Source: Nocardia terpenica
GTDB lineage: Bacteria; Actinomycetota; Actinomycetes; Mycobacteriales; Mycobacteriaceae
Assembly: GCF_013186535.1 (NCBI RefSeq)
Contig: NZ_JABMCZ010000001.1
Location: forward strand, 1,674,001 to 1,738,000
DNA: 64,000 nt
Reading direction: 5' to 3'
This document shows, one piece after another, positions 24,812-31,331 of this stretch. The notes beneath the pieces are model-generated. The model saw only the letters and a program-made list of their open reading frames with translations. It ran no database searches and was not told the DNA's origin. The position numbers and the translations under genes are program-made. Each line of letters begins with the position of its first letter. Within the stretch, counting starts at the first letter, position 1.

Positions 24812-25524
24812 TTACGTCCTGGGCTTTTGCGATTGATGGATTGTGATGGCTCAGGGCGTCTACCTGCATGTTCGATGATTGGCGGCGTTGGTGGACGGTG
24901 GTCCAAGTAAGAGGCGCTGCGGACGAACTGCGGACGAAACTGGGCCTGGTGCCCGGAGGATAGGTTGTCTATCCGACCCTCCTGACTACTCTCCCCCGCC
25001 TTCCTCATACTGGCCATCCCTCAGCGGAAGACGGATGGGTCAAGGATGCCGTAGGCACCGCGTAGCGGACACCGAAGGTGGTCCTTGATGCGTCCGGCTG
25101 GAGCGAGACAATCGGGCCATGAGGAAGGTGGGGGAACTCCCGACCGGACCACTGCCAGCAGGAAAACGGATGGATCGACGGACCGAAACCGCCCCGGCCG
25201 AATCCCAGCCGGGAATGTCGTCGGAGTCGAGCACTTGGTGTGTGAGGTCGAATGCCAGATCGGCTATCAGGAGCTCCGGTGCGATGCGCGGGCCGCGACG
25301 CGCCCGACGCTCCGGTGGGCCGGAGCGAAGCGGAGGCCCTTGCCGCAGTGCGGCCGGTTGCGTGGCGCGGCGCGCGCAGCGCGCCGCCTTGACTCTATAT
25401 AGCTAAATTCGGCAAAGAGCTTGCACGCGAAGGGCGTTGAGTACGAGAGTCGGGAACGGCTGGGACTTCCGCCCGAAGGTTAGGCGAACGGAGAATCTCA
25501 GCCGTTGGTATGACTGGACGGGGG
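24812..25524. other. left end of the element: no recognised gene, candidate origin region
   Basis: This 713-bp stretch holds no protein I can recognise. Two GC-rich hairpins lie close together: CGCTCCGG/CCGGAGCG around four bases (25308-25327) and GCGGCGCGC/GCGCGCCGC around three bases (25367-25387), followed by an AT-rich TCTATATAGCTAAATT segment. Such structure could be a replication or transfer origin for the element, but it could also be a terminator for the HIT gene. Short open frames here look non-coding. Confidence 0.5.
24917..24936 (+). repeat. left arm-type repeat
   Basis: The 20 bases CTGCGGACGAACTGCGGACG contain CTGCGGACG twice. The identical 20-mer occurs inside the right end at 31240-31259 in the same orientation. 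The position about 105 bp inside the left core fits an integrase or excisionase arm-binding site. Confidence 0.8.
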
Positions 25525-26013
25525 TTAGTGGCGAGAGTGACCCAAGGCTGTCGACAATGCCTTGCCGTCCTGCTCGAGCTCTTCGCCCGAGATGGCAGGC
25601 TCGGAACCATCCAGCGGCAAAAGTGGAAAGGGTCGGCCTGGTGCTGGGTCTTCGACATATCGCGGAAGCATATGAGTGTGTAGATGAGGGAGGCTGTTTC
25701 CGAGCGTCTCGTAGTTCATCTTCAGCGGCTGGTAGTAGTCCGTCAGGGCTGCTCCAACGGTCATAACGGCGTGCCAATACTCCAAAGCTTCCGATTCGGA
25801 GAGCTCGAATGGTTCGTTGACGTGTCGACCGCGCCAGATGACCAGGGTGTAACCTCGCTGCACATTGGCACGCTGGAGAATGGCGTCTACGTGTTCGGAG
25901 CGGAATATCCGAATACCATGGCGATCATTATCGGGGCGGCTCGAATTACACATTTCGCAGCCGATTCCGCTGGTCAGGTCATCCCAATTGGATGGCCAAC
26001 TAAGGTTGCTCAT
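25525..26013 (-). CDS. HIT-family nucleotide-binding protein
   Basis: This 162-residue protein carries the histidine triad LPHLHTHMLPRY near residue 115. Its CxxC (CEMC) near the N-terminus is also typical of HIT proteins. Family members hydrolyse or transfer nucleotidyl groups, for example on diadenosine polyphosphates. The ATG overlaps the 3' end of the GntR gene by 14 bases, so the two are co-translated; HIT-GntR pairs are common in actinobacterial integrated elements. A start further upstream is open but would lie deep inside the GntR gene. Confidence 0.85.
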   Translation of the reverse strand: MSNLSWPSNWDDLTSGIGCEMCNSSRPDNDRHGIRIFRSEHVDAILQRANVQRGYTLVIWRGRHVNEPFELSESEALEYWHAVMTVGAALTDYYQPLKMNYETLGNSLPHLHTHMLPRYVEDPAPGRPFPLLPLDGSEPAISGEELEQDGKALSTALGHSRH

Positions 26014-26779
26014 GTCGGATATCACCTTCAGACCACTCGTAGGCAAATTCATGTCGATCACCTGCGTATATGTCATGCGCCGCTTGAAGTGTTCGACCTT
26101 GAGAATTGTAGTCCACATCCCACATGTGAACGACTGGAACGCCCGCTGGAAGCTGTAAGAGATCAGCTTCTTCGGGTGTGGGCATTCGTGCCTGAAATAC
26201 TTCCACGCCGCGGTAGAAGTCATGACCTAGCGACTCGATAAGTTCATCCGGACCTTCCGGGAGAGGCTCCGGAGACTCAAGTCGTGTTCCCGCTGCGACC
26301 CAGAGCGGATAGTAGCTTGTTGACAATACGGCTGGTTGATCATCCAGCAACTGGAGACGTTTCCGAATTACAACTTCGTCTCCAGGTGAGATTTGGAGCC
26401 ATTGTGCAGCTTCGGCCGGTATCTCGATGCGTCCGATATGGAGCATTCGCCGAGATGGAACCTGGCCTTGTTCGATCGCCATGGTATCGAAAATCGGCTT
26501 TCCGGACTGGCGGTGCTCGGCATGTCGGCGGGCGGCCGAGACACGGCGTATTGCTGGTCGTTTACGAACGAAAGTTCCACGCCCGAACTGGCTTTCGAGA
26601 AGACCTTCGGAACGAAGAAGGTCGATTGCCTTGTTCGCGGTGCTCTTCGAAGTCCGGTAGTGCTCGACGAGCTCCCGCTCAGACGGCAGCAACGATCCTG
26701 GTTGGCGCTCCCCCGACAGGATGGAGTTCCGCAGGTCCGCTGCGATCCGCCTACTGAGCGGTTGCTTATCCGTCGTCAA
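26000..26779 (-). CDS. GntR-family (HutC/UTRA) regulator, probable KorSA-like repressor
   Basis: This 259-residue protein has an N-terminal winged helix (LRNSILSGERQPGSLLPSER, then TANKAIDLLRSEGLL and GRGTFV) and a C-terminal UTRA ligand-binding domain. The TTG start was chosen because AGGAGG lies eight bases before it; a GTG nine bases upstream overlaps that site. KorSA of pSAM2 is a GntR protein that represses the element's own activation genes. The divergent promoter region here holds several repeated AGGGARG sites, consistent with the same role. Confidence 0.88.
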   Translation of the reverse strand: MTTDKQPLSRRIAADLRNSILSGERQPGSLLPSERELVEHYRTSKSTANKAIDLLRSEGLLESQFGRGTFVRKRPAIRRVSAARRHAEHRQSGKPIFDTMAIEQGQVPSRRMLHIGRIEIPAEAAQWLQISPGDEVVIRKRLQLLDDQPAVLSTSYYPLWVAAGTRLESPEPLPEGPDELIESLGHDFYRGVEVFQARMPTPEEADLLQLPAGVPVVHMWDVDYNSQGRTLQAAHDIYAGDRHEFAYEWSEGDIRHEQP

Positions 26780-26795
26780 TGCATCCACCTCCTGT

Positions 26796-26917
26796 CTACC
26801 AGGGTAGTGCAGCCACCCTAGAGAAGTCTCCTCAGGGAAGATTCCGCCAGTCTCTTGACAACCTCCCCAGGGAGGGTCATTGTTAGAGATGACCCTAGGG
26901 AGGTCGCCCCAGGGAAG
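26796..26917. promoter_or_regulatory. repeated operator sites in the divergent control region
   Basis: The heptamer AGGGARG occurs at 26834, 26869, 26897 and 26911, spaced 35, 28 and 14 bases. The copy at 26869 is part of the palindrome CCTCCC-CA-GGGAGG (26862-26875) and that at 26897 is in CCCTAGGG. CTACC-AG-GGTAG (26796-26807) is a further palindrome next to the GntR start. Spacing in multiples of seven and location between divergent transcripts suggest cooperative repressor binding. Confidence 0.7.
26855..26883 (+). promoter_or_regulatory. probable promoter of the element's rightward operon
   Basis: A perfect TTGACA (26855-26860) is followed after 17 bases by CATTGT, a weak -10. The spacer is occupied by the palindrome CCTCCC-CA-GGGAGG, so a repressor bound there would block RNA polymerase. 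The first gene of the rightward operon starts at 26937. Confidence 0.6.
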
Positions 26918-26936
26918 TTGAGATCGGGAGGTCATC

Positions 26937-27194
26937 ATGCAGGCGCTTCAGCTTCAGGGGATGGGCGACGTGGTCCGTCCGGCTCGGCTCAATGCGGCGG
27001 GTTGGTGCATGTGGTGCCTGGAGCGCGGTTGCTCCAAGGTGCGGTGCATCCAGTCGCACGAGCGGTCGGCGTGGGCGGTGTGCCCGGTGTGTGATGGCAC
27101 CGAGTGGAGTGATCCGGCTACCGCGACTCGGTGCACGAACTGCATGTACGGCGTGGTCGAGATCGATGCTCCCTGCCTGTCGGTGGTGCGGTGA
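26937..27194 (+). CDS. small zinc-ribbon protein (paralogue 1)
   Basis: This 85-residue protein has CMWCLERGCSKVRC, then WAVCPVC and CTNC, giving eight cysteines that suit a zinc ribbon. It shares the frame DVVRPxRLxxAGxCxxC and the WAVCxxC segment with the protein at 27780, so the two are duplicates inside one element. It is the first gene of the rightward operon. Function is unknown; DNA or RNA binding is a guess. Confidence 0.7.
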   Translation: MQALQLQGMGDVVRPARLNAAGWCMWCLERGCSKVRCIQSHERSAWAVCPVCDGTEWSDPATATRCTNCMYGVVEIDAPCLSVVR

Positions 27195-27475
27195 TCATGG
27201 CTGAGGTACTCGCGCCTGCGGGCTGGATGGCTCCGGATCGGGAACTGCTGCTCAGTGTCCGGCAATCGATGGGTTTGGGCCGCAAGGCTTTCGCTGAATG
27301 CCTCAACGACGTCATCGGCCCGGTGGAGTATCCGGCGGTGCCCGTGTCGTGGCATGCGGTGCACGTGTGGGAGACGGCCGTTCGACCGCCTGCCTACGTC
27401 GTGGATGCGGCCCTGATGGCGCTCCGCGGTTCTCGTCCGGTGGTGGACCTGGATGTCCTGGAGGTCGCGGCATGA
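27191..27475 (+). CDS. small HTH-like protein of the element
   Basis: This 94-residue protein contains ELLLSVRQSMGLGRKAFAECL and, later, HAVHVWETAVRPPAYVV, reminiscent of an XRE-type helix-turn-helix. GTG overlaps the previous stop by four bases (GTGA), matching the ATGA overlaps used through this operon; ATG at 27197 is the alternative start. It ends in a four-base overlap with the next gene. A regulatory role is inference only. Confidence 0.65.
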   Translation: MIMAEVLAPAGWMAPDRELLLSVRQSMGLGRKAFAECLNDVIGPVEYPAVPVSWHAVHVWETAVRPPAYVVDAALMALRGSRPVVDLDVLEVAA

Positions 27476-27783
27476 ACTCCGGGACGGTCCTGAAATGGTT
27501 TCTCGGGCAACGGCATTGGCAGTCCTACCAGTCGTTCCGGCGGGAGTGGGACAAGGCTGCGGCGACGGTGGATGCGTCGCTGACGGCTCCGGGGGAGCGG
27601 ACGTTGCGTCGTTGGAAGTCCGGCGGCATTCATGTTCCGCATGCGGAACGGTGCCGGGTCCTGGAGTCGATGTTTCCGGGCTACACCGCTGATCAATTGT
27701 TCGCCCCGCTGCCCAAGCGGAAGCCTCGTGCGCGCCGCTGCGAGTGCCGGGGTCAGATGACTCTCTTCGAGGTGATGGCATGA
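27472..27783 (+). CDS. small XRE-like regulatory protein of the element
   Basis: This 103-residue protein includes LRRWKSGGIHVPHAERCRVLESMFPGYTADQLF. The combination of a RWxSG turn with a VLExMFPG ending is common in actinobacterial helix-turn-helix regulators linked to integrated elements. The C-terminus is basic with two cysteines (CECRGQ). It overlaps both neighbours by four bases. Its target is unknown. Confidence 0.65.
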   Translation: MNSGTVLKWFLGQRHWQSYQSFRREWDKAAATVDASLTAPGERTLRRWKSGGIHVPHAERCRVLESMFPGYTADQLFAPLPKRKPRARRCECRGQMTLFEVMA

Positions 27784-28169
27784 ATTCCGGCACCGTGATC
27801 GCCCTGCCCTCCCGGCAGGATGCCGACGTGGTCCGCCCGCCCCGGCTGACGTTCGCGGGCCGCTGCGTCTATTGCGGCGCTATCGACTGTGCTGACGCGA
27901 ATTGCATTGCCCTGCACGAGATTTCCGAATGGGCGGTGTGCGGGCATTGTCACGGCACGGGGGAAGGCTTCCGGTCGGAGTCCAAGGGCTGCACGTGCGC
28001 GTTCGGGCTGGCGCTGGTGGCACCGGAGATCGAGCGCCGCCGCAACCTGCCCGGTACCGGGCTGCACCAGATCGACGAGGGGCACTGGTCGTCCTACAAC
28101 CACATCACCTACGGCGTGCCCGTGGTCCGTGAGGGCTTCACCGTGCGTGCCGGGAAGGCGGCGGCATGA
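27780..28169 (+). CDS. small zinc-ribbon protein (paralogue 2)
   Basis: This 129-residue protein repeats the layout of the first gene of the operon: DVVRPPRLTFAGRCVYCGAI, DCADANC, then WAVCGHCHGTG and CTC, followed by a unique 50-residue tail. It opens MNSGTV, exactly as the preceding gene does, which suggests that segments were reshuffled by duplication. It overlaps both neighbours by four bases, and rep follows directly. Confidence 0.7.
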   Translation: MNSGTVIALPSRQDADVVRPPRLTFAGRCVYCGAIDCADANCIALHEISEWAVCGHCHGTGEGFRSESKGCTCAFGLALVAPEIERRRNLPGTGLHQIDEGHWSSYNHITYGVPVVREGFTVRAGKAAA

Positions 28170-29839
28170 CCGAGACGAACGTGGTGGACCTGGACGAGAC
28201 CAGGGCGAAGCGGGAGACGGCGGCGGATCGGCGATCGCAACCGAACCTTGCCGGGATCGCTGAGGCGCTGGCGGACAAGTACGGCACGTGCCGTCGCCCG
28301 TTGGTGATGTACGCCTACGACCCGTCGACGGGGGACTCGAAATATGTTGGCGCACCGTGTAAATCAACCCAGGAGTGCCAGTGCCCGGGATGCGCCGCCC
28401 GGGCCTTGCGTTTGCGGCAGCAGCAATGCCGTGAGGGCTGGCACATTGAGGAGGAACCCGTGAATCCGAAACCCGAACCGACCGAGCGGCAGATAGAGCT
28501 GTTCGCGGCGCGTGCTCAGATGCAGGTCGATTACGACCAGGCGAAAGACGCTGGCGACAGTGAGGCCATGGACGGTATTCGGGAGGTGGTGCACGACCTT
28601 GATGCAGAGCTCCGCTCGACCGGGGTCCGGGGCCGTCTCCCGGGATTGGATCCGCAACCTACGACCAAGCGCCAGCGCAGTACCAAGCGTCGCCAGGATG
28701 CCGCCGACCTGCCGCGTAAGAAGGTCGCTCGCTCGACCATCGGCCGCCAGTTCGCGGGCAAATACAGGCCCTCGATGTTCATGACGTTGACCCTGCCCAG
28801 CTACGGCAAGGTCTACGCCCATGGTCATCCGGACGCAGGTGCGCCGATCAACCCAGAGACCTACGACTACCGGCGGGCGGCCCGTGACATCGTCCATGCG
28901 CCGGCACTTTTCGATCGGTTCATGCAGAACTACCGGCGTGCGGTCGGCTACGACGTGCAGTACTTCGCCACCGTGGAACCCCAGAAACGCGGTGCCCCTC
29001 ATTGGCATGTCGCGGCCCGGGGCACCGCGGAGAAGGAATTGATTCGGCAAGTGGTGGCAGGCACCTATCACCAGGTGTGGTGGCCCAACTTCGACCACGA
29101 GGAATACAGCGACGGGCACATGCCGACCTGGGATTACCACGCCAAGACCTTCGTCGATTCCGATACCGGGCATCCGTTGCCGGGCTGGGACGAGGTGATG
29201 GAGCTGATCGACAGCGTGGACGAGTACGAGCCTGCGCACGTGGTCCGGCTCGGTAGTCAGGTCGATGCTCAGGGCGTGCTCGGCGGTACCGAGGAGGCGG
29301 GGCAGAAGGTTGGCTACCTGACCAAGTACCTGACCAAGTCCATCGGCGAGATCGTGGAAGCCGATACCGCCCGGCTGGCGCGGCATTACGACCGCTTGCA
29401 CGAGGAGCTGTGCAAGACGCCGTGCTCGCCCAAGTGCGGCGTGTGGCTGCGTTACGGCATTGTTCCGAAGGGCGCCACCGAGAAGATGGTTCCGGGCCGC
29501 TGCAAGGGCAAGGCCCATCGTCGCGAGACCTTGGGAATGCGGGGCCGTCGGGTCCTGGTGTCGCGCAGGTGGACCGGGAAGACGCTGGCGGACCATCAGG
29601 CCGATCGGGTGGATTTTGTGCGCGAGATGCTCAGGGAGGCAGGCATTTCCCGCCCTGACGATCGGGATCGGTGGGTGGTGCGGCCGTCGGATCCGGGTGA
29701 CCCGAACAAGCCGCCCCGGGAACACCTGATCATGAACGATGTCACGACCAGGCTGGCGTGGCGCTACGAGTACGACAAGGCCAGATTGTTCGAACCACCT
29801 ACGCCGCAAGGTGATTCGGCAAACCAGGATGCGGCATAG
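28166..29839 (+). CDS. RepSA-like rolling-circle replication initiator (HUH type)
   Basis: This 557-residue protein resembles RepSA of pSAM2 and related actinobacterial Rep proteins. The N-terminus has a cysteine cluster (CKSTQECQCPGCAARAL). MFMTLTLPSYG is HUH motif 1, GAPHWHVAARG near residue 278 is the metal-binding HUH motif, and KVGYLTKYLTKSIGE near residue 382 contains the candidate nicking tyrosines. It would nick an origin in the excised circle and start rolling-circle replication. RepSA is somewhat shorter (about 460). The gene is translationally coupled to its upstream neighbour. Confidence 0.9.
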   Translation: MTETNVVDLDETRAKRETAADRRSQPNLAGIAEALADKYGTCRRPLVMYAYDPSTGDSKYVGAPCKSTQECQCPGCAARALRLRQQQCREGWHIEEEPVNPKPEPTERQIELFAARAQMQVDYDQAKDAGDSEAMDGIREVVHDLDAELRSTGVRGRLPGLDPQPTTKRQRSTKRRQDAADLPRKKVARSTIGRQFAGKYRPSMFMTLTLPSYGKVYAHGHPDAGAPINPETYDYRRAARDIVHAPALFDRFMQNYRRAVGYDVQYFATVEPQKRGAPHWHVAARGTAEKELIRQVVAGTYHQVWWPNFDHEEYSDGHMPTWDYHAKTFVDSDTGHPLPGWDEVMELIDSVDEYEPAHVVRLGSQVDAQGVLGGTEEAGQKVGYLTKYLTKSIGEIVEADTARLARHYDRLHEELCKTPCSPKCGVWLRYGIVPKGATEKMVPGRCKGKAHRRETLGMRGRRVLVSRRWTGKTLADHQADRVDFVREMLREAGISRPDDRDRWVVRPSDPGDPNKPPREHLIMNDVTTRLAWRYEYDKARLFEPPTPQGDSANQDAA

Positions 29840-29847
29840 GGGGAATC

Positions 29848-30078
29848 ATGATCGAGGAAGAGACGTACCTGCGGGCGACGCAGTTGGAAGCACTGACCGG
29901 GATTCCGGCGGCAACCTGGCGGTGGTGGGCGTATGTCGGTGATCCGACCAAGCCGCCCAGCTTCAAGCTCTCGGCTCGTCGGCGCGTGTGGAAGAAAACC
30001 GCCGTGCTGGCTTGGCTGGCGGATCAGGAACGCGTGGGCCTGGAGCTGGAGGCACAGCGTCGCCGGATGGTGGCCTGA
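29848..30078 (+). CDS. excisionase-like MerR/AlpA-type DNA-binding protein
   Basis: This 76-residue protein has the short helix-turn-helix of Xis/AlpA proteins: YLRATQLEALTGIPAATWRWWAY, then SARRRVWKKTAVLAWL. It lies between rep and int, the usual place for xis in pSAM2-type elements, and its stop overlaps the integrase start by one base. It would bias the integrase toward excision. Confidence 0.88.
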   Translation: MIEEETYLRATQLEALTGIPAATWRWWAYVGDPTKPPSFKLSARRRVWKKTAVLAWLADQERVGLELEAQRRRMVA

Positions 30079-31301
30079 TGGCTGGGATCCGGAATCGGCG
30101 CGGTGGTGTCGAAGATCGCTGGCATAAGACCGTGACCAAGGTCGATTCGGACGGCACCAGGAAACAGGAGAAGGTGCCTTCGGCGAACTACGGGTGCGCG
30201 AAGCGGTGGCGTGCCCGTTACGTCGATGATTTCGGCAATGAGCACGTCCAGGGCTTCCGTCGAAAGACTGATGCTGAGCAGTGGCTCACGAATCAGATGT
30301 CGACGCTGGTGCAGGGTACGCATGTGGCTCCGCGTGATGCCGCGATCACAGTGCAGCAATGGTGTGATCAGTGGATTCTGGGCTACGAGATTCATCGCAA
30401 AGGCACCGTGCGCGAGGCCAAGACACACATCAAACGGATTACCTCGGAATTCGGCAAAGTGCAGCTCTCGGCGGTGCGGCCGTCCTCGGTGAAGGCGTGG
30501 GTTGCCAAGCTGAAAAAGGAAGGGCTGAAGCCGAGCTACGTCTACGCCCTGCACGCTCGGCTGTCGCAGATCATGACCGATGCGTGGCATGAGGGACTGA
30601 TCGCGCGAAATCCGTGCTCGCGCAAGACATCTCCGCCGATGGGTAAACAGAAACCCTACATCGCAACCACTGAGCAAGTTTGCCAATTGCATGCTGCGTT
30701 CCCGAAACACATGCAGGCGGCGGTACTGCTCGGAGCGTTCGCGGGCCTGCGAGTCGCGGAAGTGGCAGCACTGCGAGTGGATGACATCGACTTCATGCGC
30801 GGCGTGATTCATCCGAAACAGCAGTGGCCGAACGAGCCGCTGAAATCGGAGACCAGCGAAACACCGATCCCGATCCCGCGTGAGCTGACGCTGCTGCTGT
30901 CGGCATCGAAACAGCGCTGGCCACACGAGAACATGATCACCAATGGGGAAGCGGGGCCGTGTCCACCGTGGCAGATCGAACGGGCGTTGCGGGACCTTCG
31001 TGAGAATGGCGAATTAGCCAGTCTCCCAGAGGAATTCAGCTTCCATGACCTGCGGCACTACTTCGCGTCGCTGCTGATCTCCAAGAAGGCGGACGTGAAG
31101 ACCGTGCAGGCCCGGCTACGTCACGCATCGGCCCGGACCACCTTGGACACCTACGGACATTTGTGGCCGGACGCAGACGAGTCCACCCGAACCGCCATCG
31201 GTGAAGTGATCGCGGAACGGATGGACTCGCTGATCGCTACTGCGGACGAACTGCGGACGGAAGATCGTGTAAAGGCAGTGCGCCGCAGGTCAGAGGGCTA
31301 A
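30078..31301 (+). CDS. tyrosine recombinase integrase
   Basis: This 407-residue integrase has an N-terminal SAM-like core-binding domain and the catalytic residues in order: Arg in FAGLRVAEVAALR near 222, HxLRH in FHDLRHYFASL near 322, and the nucleophilic Tyr in TLDTYGHLW near 358. ATG was chosen at MAGIRNRRGG because it overlaps the xis stop (TGATG) and matches the usual AICE integrase start. The gene ends five bases from the right attachment core, and its 3' end contains the right arm repeat. Confidence 0.95.
   Translation: MAGIRNRRGGVEDRWHKTVTKVDSDGTRKQEKVPSANYGCAKRWRARYVDDFGNEHVQGFRRKTDAEQWLTNQMSTLVQGTHVAPRDAAITVQQWCDQWILGYEIHRKGTVREAKTHIKRITSEFGKVQLSAVRPSSVKAWVAKLKKEGLKPSYVYALHARLSQIMTDAWHEGLIARNPCSRKTSPPMGKQKPYIATTEQVCQLHAAFPKHMQAAVLLGAFAGLRVAEVAALRVDDIDFMRGVIHPKQQWPNEPLKSETSETPIPIPRELTLLLSASKQRWPHENMITNGEAGPCPPWQIERALRDLRENGELASLPEEFSFHDLRHYFASLLISKKADVKTVQARLRHASARTTLDTYGHLWPDADESTRTAIGEVIAERMDSLIATADELRTEDRVKAVRRRSEG
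31240..31259 (+). repeat. right arm-type repeat
   Basis: This is identical to the 20-mer at 24917-24936 and in the same orientation. Here it lies in the last codons of int (ATADELRTE), 47 bp inside the right core. The matching pair near both ends suggests binding sites for integrase arms or excisionase. Confidence 0.8.
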
Positions 31302-31306
31302 GCCGA

Positions 31307-31331
31307 CTTACACGTCGTAGTACAGCTCGAA
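31307..31331 (-). repeat. right attachment site within the end of glnA1
   Basis: This is the second copy of the 25-bp core. On the minus strand it reads the codons FELYYDV, the stop TAA and one further base, so the element supplies or preserves the complete end of glnA1. The gene is not disrupted. Confidence 0.95.

Larger units (their letters stand above)
24787..31331 (+). mobile_element. integrated replicative element (AICE-like) in the glnA1 3' end
   Basis: The element is bounded by perfect 25-bp direct repeats that include the last seven codons and stop of glnA1. It carries, on the minus strand, a GntR regulator and a HIT protein; on the plus strand, a tightly overlapping operon of four small genes, a RepSA-like replication initiator, an excisionase and a tyrosine integrase next to the right end. 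This is the pSAM2/AICE gene set, but no TraB/FtsK-type translocase or Spd protein is visible, so self-transfer is doubtful. The 25.4-26.9 kb part is visibly less GC-rich than the chromosome. Confidence 0.92.

Noticed and set aside
25085..25406. Small plus-strand frames near the left end of the element
   Set aside because: They are Arg/Ser/Gly-rich, lack ribosome-binding sites and overlap two hairpins, so I regard the region as non-coding.
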